A stretch of 64,000 nucleotides of DNA. It comes from Streptomyces endophytica (GTDB lineage Bacteria; Actinomycetota; Actinomycetes; Streptomycetales; Streptomycetaceae). A model generated the notes under the pieces. The model was given only the letters and a program-made list of their open reading frames with translations. It was not told where the DNA came from and searched no databases. The stretch is from assembly GCF_026153355.1 (NCBI RefSeq), contig NZ_CP110636.1, positions 496,001 to 560,000 of the forward strand, given 5' to 3'. Made by a program: the position numbers and the translations under genes. This document shows positions 9,931 through 20,157 of the stretch, in pieces (positions within the stretch are counted from its first letter, which is position 1; the number at the start of each line of letters is the position of its first letter).

Positions 9931-11179
9931 ATGTCGCTTCTGAACAGCTCCCTGCACGAGCTCGACCCCGACGTCGCCGCGGCCGTCGACGCCGAGCTGC
10001 ACCGCCAGCAGTCCACCCTCGAAATGATCGCCTCGGAGAACTTCGCTCCCGTCGCGGTCATGGAGGCCCAGGGCTCCGTCCTCACCAACAAGTACGCCGA
10101 GGGCTACCCCGGCCGCCGCTACTACGGCGGCTGCGAGCACGTCGACGTCGTCGAACAGATCGCCATCGACCGCATCAAGGCCCTCTTCGACGCGCCTTAC
10201 GCCAACGTCCAGCCCCACTCCGGCGCCCAGGCCAACGCGGCCGCCATGTTCGCCCTGCTCAAGCCGGGCGACACCATCCTGGGTCTCAACCTCGCCCACG
10301 GCGGGCACCTGACCCACGGCATGAAGATCAACTTCAGCGGCAAGCTCTACCACGTCGTGCCCTACCACGTCGACGAGAAGACCAACCTGGTCGACATGGA
10401 CGAGGTCGAGCGCCTGGCCAAGGAGCACCGGCCCAAGCTCATCGTCGCCGGCTGGTCCGCCTACCCCCGCCAGCTCGACTTCGCCGCCTTCGCCGTATCG
10501 CGGACGAGGTCGGCGCGTACCTCATGGTCGACATGGCGCAACTTCGCGGGTCTGGTCGCGGCCGGGCTGCACCCCTCGCCCGTCCCGCACGCCCACGTGG
10601 TGACCACCACCACCCACAAGACCCTCGGCGGTCCCGCGGCGGCGTCATCCTCTCCGCCACCCCCGAGATCTCCAAGAAGATCAACTCCGCCGTCTTCCCC
10701 GGTCAGCAGGGCGGCCCGCTGGAGCACGTCATCGCGGCGAAGGCGGTCTCCTTCAAGGTCGCCGCGTCCGACGAGTTCAAGGAGCGCCAGCAGCGCACGC
10801 TGGAAGGCGCCAAGATCCTCGCCGAGCGCCTGGTCCAGGACGACGTCACCGAGCACGGTGTGTCGGTCCTGTCCGGCGGCACCGACGTCCACCTCGTCCT
10901 GGTCGACCTGCGCAACAGCCAGCTCGACGGCCAGCAGGCCGAGGACCGCCTCCACGAGGTCGGCATCACCGTCAACCGCAACGCCATCCCCAACGACCCC
11001 CGGCCCCCGATGGTGACCTCGGGTCTGCGGATCGGCACCCCGGCCCTGGCCACCCCGGCTTCACGGCCGAGGACTTCCGCGAGGTCGCCGACGTCATCGC
11101 CCAGGCCCTCAAGCCCGACTACGACGCCGAGGCCCTCAAGGCCCGGGTCACCGCGCTCGCGGAGAAGTACCCGCTCTAA
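9931..11179 (+). CDS. glyA: Serine hydroxymethyltransferase (about four indels as sequenced)
   Basis: PLP enzyme that interconverts serine and glycine with tetrahydrofolate. The ATG at 9931 gives [20 protein letters not shown]. The PLP lysine motif [10 protein letters not shown] is present at about residue 230. Frame breaks occur near 10493 (lost C), 10540 (extra A in the codons for VDMAHFAGL), 10637 (lost base in GGPRGGVIL) and 11056 (lost base in LATRGFTAEDF). Each segment continues the SHMT sequence in order, ending ALAEKYPL at the TAA 11177-11179. The corrected protein is about 416 residues, as expected. Functional decay would not preserve the protein sequence so cleanly, so these are probably sequencing errors. 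It sits third in the riboswitch-gcvT-gcvH unit. Confidence 0.85.
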
Positions 11180-11251
11180 CCCGTCGCTGTGACGCGTCTC
11201 ATGCGGTGATCCTCCGGCCCGTCGCGCAGCGGCGGACGGAGGCCCAACGGG

Positions 11252-11286
11252 CCGTGAGCCCGGGGCCGTTGGTCCCGGGCTCACGG
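11252..11286 (+). terminator. Hairpin terminator after glyA
   Basis: A perfect 13-bp stem pairs CCGTGAGCCCGGG (11252-11264) with CCCGGGCTCACGG (11274-11286) around a 9-base loop. It lies 73 bases past the glyA stop and before the permease gene. No strong T-tract follows, which is usual for many Streptomyces terminators. Confidence 0.75.
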
Positions 11287-11451
11287 TCTGCATGCCCGGA
11301 TTTCCCTCCCCTTTCCTCGCCCTCGCGCGCCCGCACAGCGGAACCGGTGATTCACGGTGATTCGCGCGAAATAAGGTGTCAGCTGCATTTCCGCAGCGGC
11401 CTTCAACGGCGAGGGGGCATTTTCGACAGCAGGACGGACGACACCACCCCA

Positions 11452-13132
11452 TGGACATGAGCGCGGGGCGACCGGAAGGGGCTCAGCCTCTTCGCCCTCA
11501 TCATGATCGGCATCGGCTCGATCTTCGGCTCCGGCTGGCTCTTCGGCGCCGGTGCCGCCGCCCAGGTGGCGGGCCCGGCGGCGCTGGTCGCCTGGGTGAT
11601 CGGTGCCGTCTTCATCGGCATGATCGCGATGTCCTACGCGGAGGTCGGCGCGGCCTACCCGATCCCCGGCGGAATGGCCCGCTACGGCCACCTCTCGCAC
11701 GGTCCGGTGCTCGGCTTCGTCACCGGCTGGGCGGTGTGGATCGCGGTCGCCTCGCTCATCCCGATCGAGTCGATCGCCGCCACCCAGTACATGACGTCCT
11801 GGGGCTTCGGCTGGGCGAAGGGGCTGGTCGGACCGGCCGGCCACCAGCTCTCGGCGTCCGGCATGGCCGTGGCGCTGGCCCTGACCGTCGCGCTCTGGCT
11901 GACCTGCTACTGGTCGGTGCAGCTGCTGGCCCGCGCGAACACCGTGCTCACCGTGGTGAAGTTCGCCATCCCGGTGGCCGCCGTGGCGGCGCTGGCCGCC
12001 TCCGGCTTCCACACCTCGAACTTCACCGCACAGGGCGGCTTCGCCCCGTACGGGTGGCCGGCCGTGCTCACCGCCGTCACCACCTGCGGCGTGGTCTTCG
12101 CGTTCAACGGCTTCCAGGCCGTGGTCAACCTCGGCGGCGCCGCCCGGAACCCCGGCCGGGCCATCCGGTCGCCCTGGTCGGTGCGCTCGCCCTGGGCCTG
12201 GTGATCTACCTGGCACTGCAGACCGCGTACCTGGGGGCGGTGCCGCCCGAGCAGCTGGCCCGGTCCGGCGGCTGGCAGGGCGTGAACCTGAGCTCGCCGT
12301 TCGCCGACCTCGCCAAGCTGCTGATGCTGCACTGGGTGGTCACGATGCTGCAGTTCGGCGCGTTCATCTCGCCGGCCGGCTCCAACATCGCCAACGTGGC
12401 CTCGGCCGCGTACATGGTCACCAACCTGGCGGAGACCGGCTTCTTCCCGCGGAGGCTGGCGGCCGTGCACCCGCGGTACGGCACCGCCCGCCCGGCGATG
12501 TGGCTCAACCTCGGCTTCTCCGTCCTGTTGCTGCTGACCGTCGGGCGCAGCTGGCAGGCGCTGGCCGGGGTGGTCTCGGCGGCCATGGTCATCTCGTACC
12601 TGATCGGCCCGATCGCGGTGGGGGTGCTGCGCCGGACCGCGCCGGAGCTGCCCCGTCCGTTCCGGCTGCCGGCCGCCGGGTCCTCTGCCCGGTCACCTTC
12701 GCCTTCGCGGCCTGCGCGCTGTACTGGTCGAAGTGGCCGGACACCGGCAAGGTGACCGCGCTGACGCTGCTCTCCGTGCCGATCGCGGTGCTGGTGCTGC
12801 GCCACAGGCCGGGTCGCTCGGCGCGGCACGGCTGCGGCGGCAGTTCGCCCCGGCCTGGTGGATGATCGCCTTCCTGCTGTGGCTGGCCCGCGCTGTCCGC
12901 GCTGGGCAGCCCGGACTTCGGCGGGCGCGGCGTCATCCCCGACGGCCTGGACATCGCCCTGGTCGCGCTCTCCGCGCCGGCCTTCTACTTCTGGGCCGTA
13001 CGGGCCGGCGTGCGGGCCCGTACGACCGGTCTGACCGGCCCGCCGGCCGCCACGGTGGCCGGCCCGGCACCCGCGGTGACCCCGACACCTCCTGTTACAC
13101 CCGCCGACGACCGCCCGACGGTTTCCGTCTGA
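11452..13132 (+). CDS. APC-superfamily amino acid permease (about five frameshifts as sequenced)
   Basis: Membrane transporter with about 12 helices. The probable start is the ATG at 11452; a base is gained or lost near 11471 before GLSLFALIMIGIGSIFGSG, a typical first helix of amino-acid/polyamine permeases. Further breaks lie near 12165 (restores PVALVGALALGLVIYLAL), 12681 (restores CPVTFAFAACALYW), 12805 and 12890 (restores SALGSPDFGGRGVIPDG). The product ends ...PADDRPTVSV at the TGA 13130-13132. Substrate is unknown; its position between glyA and sdaA makes serine, glycine or a related amino acid plausible. So many breaks could mean a pseudogene, but each piece keeps family-like helices, which favours poor sequence quality. 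Confidence 0.7.
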
Positions 13133-13237
13133 CGGCACCGCGCCGGGTCCGCGTTACGCTCGACATTCGGCGCAGAAACGTACCTCCTGTCCCATAGCTC
13201 CACCGTCCACCACGAGCAGACAAGGGAGTCCGCCCCC

Positions 13238-14608
<1,371 letters not shown>

Positions 14609-14643
14609 CGGCGAGGGCCTGAAAAACGTCCGTACCGGCGCGG

Positions 14644-14951
14644 CTACCTGCCGATCTCCCAGGCGAACGGCGGGAGTTCGCGGGCCCGGAGTAGATCTCC
14701 AGGGCGTGCCGCGCCGGGACGAACGGGTGCACGCGGGCGCCTTCGAGGCCGGCCAGCAGGCGGGCGCAGTGGTGCACGCAGCCGGCCACCTCGCGGCCGT
14801 GGCGGTCGACGATGGTGGCGGCGTCCTTCGGTCCCTCGCACGGGGTGGGGTCCTTGACGGCGGCGGCCGGGCAGCGGCCCCGCGGGGCCCCGGCGACGGT
14901 CTCCTGGTCGGCTGCCGGGCGCGGGAGCCGGGCGTCGAACGGCTGGTTCAT
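14644..14951 (-). CDS. Small conserved hypothetical protein (frameshifted as sequenced)
   Basis: About 102 residues, cytoplasmic, start ATG at 14951. The body reads MNQPFDARLPRPAADQ ... CEGPKDAATIVDRHG ... CVHHCARLLAGLEGARVHP. Near 14690 a C is missing; the real C-terminus then reads ARELPPFAWEIGR to the TAG at 14644. Without correction the frame runs on to 14595 with unconvincing sequence. Cys/His residues (TPCEGP, GCVHHC) could bind a metal. I recognise it only as a small protein type seen in Streptomyces; function is unknown. It converges on sdaA. Confidence 0.55.
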
Positions 14952-15093
14952 GGCGATCTCCCCCTGGCGGTGCGGTGCGGTGGTGCGTGCCGTGGGCGGT
15001 GGCGGGATCCTTGCGGTCCCGGTGCCCAGGACAGTGGTGCTCCGCGCGGGCGGCGTCCATGCCGCCTTGGGGAAGACCTGGTCGGATCGTCAG

Positions 15094-15738
15094 CTATTCA
15101 TGGGAATGCCCACCCCTGGGCTGCGTTGCCCCGGGGTGCGCCCGGGGCGCCCGGCGGCGGAAGGCGGCCGGTTCCAGGAGCAGGGCGAGGGTGAGCCAGG
15201 TGGCGGCCAGCAGCCAGCCGCCGACGACGTCGCCGAGCCAGTGGACGCCCAGGTAGACCCGGGTGACGCCGACCCCGGCGGCCCAGACGGCGAGGACCGC
15301 GCACCAGGTGCGGGCGACGGCGGGGCCGCAGCGGTGCGCCAGGCCCCAGGCGAGCAGGCCGGCCGCGAGGGCGGAGGTGGTGGCGTGGCCGGAGGGGAAC
15401 GCGTATCCGGTGGCGTGCCCGGCCCAGTCGGCGACCGGTGGGCGGGCCCGGGCGAGCAGTTCCATCAGGCCGTAGCGGACCGCCTGGCCGACGGCGAGGA
15501 CGACCACGGTGCAGGTCACGGCCAGGAGGCGGCCGGTCGCGCCGCGGCCGGCCAGCAGACCGGCGAGGACGGCCATCAGGTAGGGGACGAGGCCGGTGCC
15601 GGTGGCGGTCAGGGCCCGCGCCAGTGACCGCACCGGCTCGCCGTGGTGGGCGGCGGCCCAGTGGACGGTGTCCTGTTCGGGGGCGAGCGGGGTGCCGTGG
15701 CGTACGGAGACGGTGACCGCGGCGGCGGCGAAGAGCAC
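15094..15738 (-). CDS. PAP2-family membrane phosphatase, copy 1 (N-terminus uncertain)
   Basis: Integral membrane phosphatase of the type acting on lipid pyrophosphates such as undecaprenyl pyrophosphate. Motif 2 is PSGHATTS and motif 3 is TRVYLGVHWLGD. In motif 1 (MELLARARP) the usual Lys is Met, a departure from the consensus. From the GTG at 15738 it has 214 residues. The true start is probably the GTG at 15884-15882, overlapping the previous stop by 4 bp, with one frameshift near 15840 in a Pro/Gly-rich linker. It is the last gene of the minus-strand set dedA-PAP2-PAP2. Substrate is not proven. Confidence 0.78.
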   Translation of the reverse strand: MLFAAAAVTVSVRHGTPLAPEQDTVHWAAAHHGEPVRSLARALTATGTGLVPYLMAVLAGLLAGRGATGRLLAVTCTVVVLAVGQAVRYGLMELLARARPPVADWAGHATGYAFPSGHATTSALAAGLLAWGLAHRCGPAVARTWCAVLAVWAAGVGVTRVYLGVHWLGDVVGGWLLAATWLTLALLLEPAAFRRRAPRAHPGATQPRGGHSHE

Positions 15739-15880
15739 CGCGCAGACCGCGGCCAGGGCGAGGAGCGTGCCGTTGCCCGGCCGGGGGACGGAGCCGGGGC
15801 CCAGTTCCGGCCGTGGTTCCCGGCCCGCCGGGGGTTCGGGGCCGGCCCGGGCCCGGTCCCCGGCTGCCCTTCCGGCGCGG

Positions 15881-16486
15881 TCACCGCGCGGCCACCAGGG
15901 GGCGCAGCCGGGTGGCGCGGAGCCGGGCGACGGCGGGGGCCGCGCGGTGGGCGAGCGGGGTGAGGGCCCAGGCCACCAGGCCGCCGGTGAGCAGGCCGAC
16001 GGCGGCGTCGTGCGGGTAGTGGGCGCCGATCCAGACCCGGGAGGCCGCCATCAGGACGGCAGCCACGGCGGCGATCCGGCCGAGCTGCCGGTCGCACAGG
16101 AGGAGCGCGACCGCGGCGGCCGCGGCGATGGCGGAGTGGTTGCTGGGGAAGGACCAGTCGCCGGGCCCGGGGCAGGCCTCCACGGTGAGGGTGTGCAGCG
16201 TCCGGCACGGCCGCTGCTCGTCGAAGAGGCTCTTGACCAGGTCGTTGGCGGCGTAGGCGACCACCACGGTCGCGGGGGCGGCCAGGGCCGTGGCCATCGC
16301 GCCGGGCCCACGGCGGCGCGCCCGCCACCAGGCGAGCAGCATCAGCACGGCGAAGAGCGCCAGGCCGTAGTCGCTCCAGGCGGCGACAGCGGTGTTCAGG
16401 CCGTGCGGGGCGCGGTGCGCGAGGCCGGTGATCCAGGTGTAGGCGGCGCCGTCGAGGGAGGCTCCGCCGAGGGCGAGGGGGGTCAC
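15881..16486 (-). CDS. PAP2-family membrane phosphatase, copy 2
   Basis: 201 residues, intact, with about five to six membrane helices. All three PAP2 motifs are present: KSLFDEQRP (motif 1 with Lys), PSNHS (motif 2, Asn where Gly is usual) and SRVWIGAHYPHD (motif 3). The GTG start at 16486 overlaps the dedA stop by 4 bp, and its own stop overlaps the probable start of PAP2 copy 1. The tight coupling of two lipid phosphatases with DedA suggests a shared role in polyprenyl-phosphate or phospholipid turnover. Family assignment is firm; substrate is inferred. Confidence 0.9.
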   Translation of the reverse strand: MTPLALGGASLDGAAYTWITGLAHRAPHGLNTAVAAWSDYGLALFAVLMLLAWWRARRRGPGAMATALAAPATVVVAYAANDLVKSLFDEQRPCRTLHTLTVEACPGPGDWSFPSNHSAIAAAAAVALLLCDRQLGRIAAVAAVLMAASRVWIGAHYPHDAAVGLLTGGLVAWALTPLAHRAAPAVARLRATRLRPLVAAR

Positions 16487-17181
16487 GGGTGCTGCTCCTC
16501 CGGATCGGCCGTCGCCGGGCGCCGGCGGGCGCGCAGCACCTCCAGGGCGATCGGGGTCAGCGACACCGCCACCACGAGGGCCACCAGCGGCAGCAGATAG
16601 CGGTCGACGTTCGGGACGGACGAGCCGAGGGCGTATCCGGCGAGGGTGAGGCCGAGCGTCCAGACCAGTCCGCCGGTGATCTGCCAGAGGGTGAAGGTGC
16701 GGGCGGGCACGTGCAGGGCCCCGGCCAGCGGGTTCAGGACGGTGCGCACGATCGGCACGAAGCGGGCGAGGACGATGGCCTTGGCGTGGCCGTAGCGGGC
16801 GAGGTACTCCTCGGCGCGGGCGGCGGCCTCGTGCAGTTTGCGGGCGCGGCTGCGGGCCAGCAGGGCGCGGCCGCCGCGCCGGCCCAGCCAGTAGCCGGTC
16901 TGGGAGCCGGCGAGCGTGCCGGCCGCGGCGGCGAGGAGCACCTGGGGCAGGGCGAGGTGCACAGCGCCGCCGGCGCCCGGGGCGCAGAGCAGCCCGGCGG
17001 TGAAGAGCAGGGAGTCGCCGGGCAGGAAGAACCCGACCAGCAGTCCGGTCTCGGCGAACAGGACGACGGCGACGCCGAGCGCCCCGAACGCGGCGAGCAG
17101 CGAGCCGGCGTCGAGCACGTCGACCGCCTGGCCCATGCCCGTCGCGGCTGTGACCTGCGCGAACGCCGCGGCTACGGCCAT
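16483..17181 (-). CDS. DedA-family membrane protein
   Basis: About 232 residues with the SNARE-associated (VTT) domain. The hallmark FAETGLLVGFFLPGDSLLF is followed by GYWLGRRGG and an arginine in RFVPIVRTVLNPLAG. DedA proteins are membrane transporters; some family members flip undecaprenyl phosphate across the membrane. The ATG at 17181 is preferred because GGGAGGGG precedes it at good spacing; an in-frame start at 17247 would add 22 unconvincing residues. It is the first gene of dedA-PAP2-PAP2 and is divergent from blaI, with a palindrome in the shared upstream region. Confidence 0.88.
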   Translation of the reverse strand: MAVAAAFAQVTAATGMGQAVDVLDAGSLLAAFGALGVAVVLFAETGLLVGFFLPGDSLLFTAGLLCAPGAGGAVHLALPQVLLAAAAGTLAGSQTGYWLGRRGGRALLARSRARKLHEAAARAEEYLARYGHAKAIVLARFVPIVRTVLNPLAGALHVPARTFTLWQITGGLVWTLGLTLAGYALGSSVPNVDRYLLPLVALVVAVSLTPIALEVLRARRRPATADPEEQHP

Positions 17182-17237
17182 GTCGGTGGCCCCTCCCATA
17201 ATGGGTTGCGGGCCTGCCGTGCGACCGGCCCGACCGA

Positions 17238-17270
17238 CTACAGTCACGTAGACGGTCTACGGAACTGTAG
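17238..17270. promoter_or_regulatory. 33-bp palindrome, probable BlaI-type operator between dedA and blaI
   Basis: The outer arms CTACAGT (17238-17244) and ACTGTAG (17264-17270) are exact inverted repeats, and the inner halves CGTAGAC and GTCTACG are symmetrical too. BlaI/MecI repressors bind TACA...TGTA dyads, which this contains. It lies 27 bases before the blaI ATG at 17297 and 57 bases from the dedA start, so one bound dimer set could repress both directions. The link to BlaI is inference from position and motif. Confidence 0.7.
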
Positions 17271-17296
17271 ACGACGAGCAGGTGAAGGGCGTTCCC

Positions 17297-17710
17297 ATGT
17301 CGGAGACACCACCCGTGCAGCGGCGCCCCTCCGGTGAGCTGGAGGCGAGCGTGCTCGCCGCGCTCTGGACGGCCGAGAGACCGCTCAGCCCGGCCGAGGT
17401 GCAGAGCGCCCTCGGCGGCCGGCTGGCCCGTACGACCGTCACGACGATCCTGTCCCGGCTGCACGACAAGGGCGCGGTGTCCCGCTCCCGGGCGGGCCGC
17501 GGCTTCGTGTACTCCCCGATACAGGACTCCGCGGGGCTGACCGCCCGGCGGATGCGCAGCGAGCTCGACAAACAGCACGACCGCGGCACCGCGCTCGCCC
17601 GCTTCGTCTCCCAGCTCACCCGCGAGGACGAGCAGTTGCTGCGCTCCCTGCTGGAGAGCGCCGGGGACGCCCCACAGGGGACACCGCCCGCCCCGGGGGC
17701 CGCCCCGTGA
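17297..17710 (+). CDS. BlaI/MecI-family transcriptional repressor
   Basis: 137 residues with a winged-helix DNA-binding domain typical of BlaI (GELEASVLAALWTAERPLSPAEVQ, then TTVTTILSRLHDKGAVSRSR, at about residues 12-75) and a C-terminal dimerisation helix. These repressors are inactivated by cleavage when a partner M56 membrane peptidase senses a signal. The ATG at 17297 is preferred, with AAGGGC upstream; a GTG at 17282 is possible. Its stop overlaps the start of the M56 gene (GTGA). The palindrome at 17238-17270 is a likely autoregulatory site. Confidence 0.9.
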   Translation: MSETPPVQRRPSGELEASVLAALWTAERPLSPAEVQSALGGRLARTTVTTILSRLHDKGAVSRSRAGRGFVYSPIQDSAGLTARRMRSELDKQHDRGTALARFVSQLTREDEQLLRSLLESAGDAPQGTPPAPGAAP

Positions 17711-18663
17711 TCATCGCCGTCTGGATCCCGCTGCTGATGCCGCTGCTCGCGGTGCCCGCCGCCCGCCGGCTGGCCGAGTCGCTGCCGCCGCGCGCCGCGG
17801 CCTGGCTGCTGACCGGCTGCGCCGCCCTGCTCGCCGGCTGCACGACCGCCGCGCTCGGCCTGCTGGCGGCCGCCGGGGCACTGCGGCTGCCGCCGGTCGC
17901 CGCCCTCGGCCACCTCTCCCTCCCGCTGGCCGACGGCGATCCGGCCGTCATGCTCCCCGCCGCCGGGGCCGCCGGCGTCCTGCTGGCCGCCTGCGCCCTC
18001 GCCGCCGCGTACCGCGCCCGCCGCCACCGCACCGAACTGCGCACGGCCCGGCGCGCCACCGCACCGCACCCGGTCTCCGGCGATCTGTGCGTGCTGCCGG
18101 ACGCCGAACCCGACGCGTACGCCCTCCCGGGGCGGCCGGGCCGGGTCGTGGTCACCGCCGGGATGCTGCGGGCGCTGCCCGCCGCCGAGCGCGAGGCGCT
18201 GTTCGCCCACGAGCGCGCCCATCTGGCCGCCCGGCACCACCTCTTCCTGCTCGCCGCCGCGCTCGCCGAGGTCTGCCATCCGCTGCTCCACGGCCTGCGG
18301 GCGCCGCTGGCGTACGCCCTGGAGCGCTGGGCGGACGAGGCGGCCGCCGCCCGGGTCGGCGACCGCCGGGTGACCGCCCGCGCCATCGGCCGCGCCGCTC
18401 TGGCCGCCGGCCCGCACGCCCCGGCACCGAACCGCCCCCGTACGGTCCTCGCCGCGACCACCGGCCCGGTGCCGCGCCGGGTCGCCGCGCTGCTCGGCTC
18501 CGGACCGGCCGCCGGCCGCCCCCGGACACGGTCCGGCTTCCGCGGCCGCCGGCTCGTCGCCGCGGCCCTGCTCAGCTGCGTCACGTTCTCCGCGGCGGCC
18601 GCCCTGGACGCCGCGGCGGACCTGCATGCGTCGGTGGAGGTGGCCCAGGGCGAGGCCCGCTGA
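17707..18663 (+). CDS. M56-family membrane metallopeptidase (BlaR1/MecR1-like, peptidase part)
   Basis: 318 residues with membrane helices at the N-terminus (about 1-30, 33-55, 75-105), a zinc motif HERAH (HExxH) at about residues 170-174, and a C-terminal membrane segment near 285-305. It lacks the penicillin-binding sensor domain of true BlaR1. It forms a two-gene unit with blaI (4-bp overlap) and probably cleaves or otherwise inactivates that repressor in response to an envelope signal; the signal is unknown. It converges on the histidine kinase gene 33 bases downstream. Confidence 0.85.
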   Translation: MIIAVWIPLLMPLLAVPAARRLAESLPPRAAAWLLTGCAALLAGCTTAALGLLAAAGALRLPPVAALGHLSLPLADGDPAVMLPAAGAAGVLLAACALAAAYRARRHRTELRTARRATAPHPVSGDLCVLPDAEPDAYALPGRPGRVVVTAGMLRALPAAEREALFAHERAHLAARHHLFLLAAALAEVCHPLLHGLRAPLAYALERWADEAAAARVGDRRVTARAIGRAALAAGPHAPAPNRPRTVLAATTGPVPRRVAALLGSGPAAGRPRTRSGFRGRRLVAAALLSCVTFSAAAALDAAADLHASVEVAQGEAR

Positions 18664-18695
18664 GGGACGGGGCCGGCCCACCGGCCCGGGCCCGG

Positions 18696-20156
18696 TCAGT
18701 GGGCGTATCCCCGGCCGACCGTGAAGCCCAGGACGGCGCCGCCGCCGGGGCGGGCGGCCGCGAAGGCGTGGCCGCCGTGGGCGGTGGCGATCTCCCGGAC
18801 GATGGCCAGGCCGAGACCCGAGCCCGGGAGCCCACGGGCGGCCGCCGAGCGGTAGAAGCGGTCGAAGACCCGGGTGAGGTCGGCCTCGGCGATCCCCGGG
18901 CCCCGGTCGAGGACCTCGATCCGGGCGCCGGTGACCCGCACCTCGATCGGTTCGATGCCGCCCGCGTCGAATTTGGCGGCGTTCTCCAGCAGATTGCCGA
19001 TCGCCCGGTTCAGCGCGGCCGGCCGCCCCCAGGCGACCGCCGGGCGGAGGGTCCGTACGGTGATCTCACGGCCGGTGCGGCGGCGGGCCGACGCGGCCGC
19101 CTTCTCCGCGACCTCCGCCAGGCTCACCTCCGACAGCGGGTCGTCGTCGCGCTGCCCGGCCGCCAGCCCGACCAGCTCGTTGACCAGATCGCTGAGCTCC
19201 CGGGCCTCACCCGCCAGGTCGGCGAGCAGCTCCTCGCGGGCGTCCGGCGGCAGGTCCTCGAACCGCTTCAGCAGCGAGATGTTGGTGCGCAGCGAGGTCA
19301 GCGGGGTGCGCAGCTCGTGCCCGGCGTCCTGCACGAGGCGCTGCTGGTCCTGGACGGCGCTGGCCAGCCGCCCCAGCATGTCGTCGAAGGCCCGCCCCAG
19401 CCGGGCGACCTCGTCCCGGCCGGCCACCGGCACCGGCACGTCCAGCCGCCCGTGCTCGGCGACGCTCTCCGCGACCGACGTCAGGCGCACCAGCCGCCCG
19501 GTGATCCGGCGCGCCAGCCACCAGCCGACCGTGCCGGCCAGCGCGATGACCACCGCCGCCAGCAGGACGGTGCGCTGCTGCAGCGCCGACAGCAGGTCCT
19601 CGGTCTCGCTGAACTTCTGGGCGACCTGCACCGCCCCGCGGCCGTCACCGAGCGCGACGGTCGCGACGTGGTACTCGTCGTCGCCGATGTCCGCCTCCCG
19701 CTTCGCGTACCGGCCGGCCTGCGGATCGGTGGCGATCCGCCGCTCGGCGGCACCGGCCGGCAGGGCCGGGCGCCCCAGCTCCACGATCCGGCCGCCGGCA
19801 CCCAGGATCTGCACATCGGTACGGGTCGGCCGGGTCAGGTCGTCGCGCGGCCCGTCGTGGTCCGGGTCGGAGGTCGCGTAGTCGGCCGGCCCGAACTCCT
19901 TCTCCTGCACCTGGGTGCGCAGATCTCGGACGACCTCGGAGAACACCGACCTCTCGTCCACCCGCACCAGCCGCGCCGCCGCGTCGTAGCTGAGGAACCC
20001 CACGAGCACGGTGACCACCGCGGCCCCGGTCGCGAACGCCACCGCGAAGGCGGTCCGCAGACTGGCCGGCCGGCGGGTGCGCAGCCAGGCCGTCCGCCCG
20101 CGGTCCCGCCAGGCGCCGGCCCGGGACCGGAACCAGGCCCGCAGCCGCGCGGGCAC
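18696..20156 (-). CDS. Two-component sensor histidine kinase (HAMP, HisKA, HATPase)
   Basis: 486 residues. The first membrane helix is at about 36-58 (FAVAFATGAAVVTVLVGFLS), followed by an extracytoplasmic sensor of about 140 residues, a second helix (VLLAAVVIALAGTVGWWLA), HAMP, HisKA with DAGHELRTPL (phospho-His at about 277), and HATPase with NLLENAAKF, DRGPGI and GSGLGLAIV. The GTG start at 20156-20154 is one base after the response regulator stop, so the pair is co-translated. The ligand is unknown. Confidence 0.93.
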   Translation of the reverse strand: MPARLRAWFRSRAGAWRDRGRTAWLRTRRPASLRTAFAVAFATGAAVVTVLVGFLSYDAAARLVRVDERSVFSEVVRDLRTQVQEKEFGPADYATSDPDHDGPRDDLTRPTRTDVQILGAGGRIVELGRPALPAGAAERRIATDPQAGRYAKREADIGDDEYHVATVALGDGRGAVQVAQKFSETEDLLSALQQRTVLLAAVVIALAGTVGWWLARRITGRLVRLTSVAESVAEHGRLDVPVPVAGRDEVARLGRAFDDMLGRLASAVQDQQRLVQDAGHELRTPLTSLRTNISLLKRFEDLPPDAREELLADLAGEARELSDLVNELVGLAAGQRDDDPLSEVSLAEVAEKAAASARRRTGREITVRTLRPAVAWGRPAALNRAIGNLLENAAKFDAGGIEPIEVRVTGARIEVLDRGPGIAEADLTRVFDRFYRSAAARGLPGSGLGLAIVREIATAHGGHAFAAARPGGGAVLGFTVGRGYAH

Positions 20157-20157
20157 G

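Noticed and set aside
9931..13132. True pseudogenes for glyA and the amino acid permease
   Set aside because: Many breaks, but every segment remains conserved and in order, and similar breaks occur across the window; sequence error is simpler.
15881..17578. Single 565-codon protein covering PAP2 copy 2 and the dedA region
   Set aside because: Only the 3' 201 codons match PAP2; the upstream part is out of frame with DedA, which is clear in another frame and overlaps by 4 bp.
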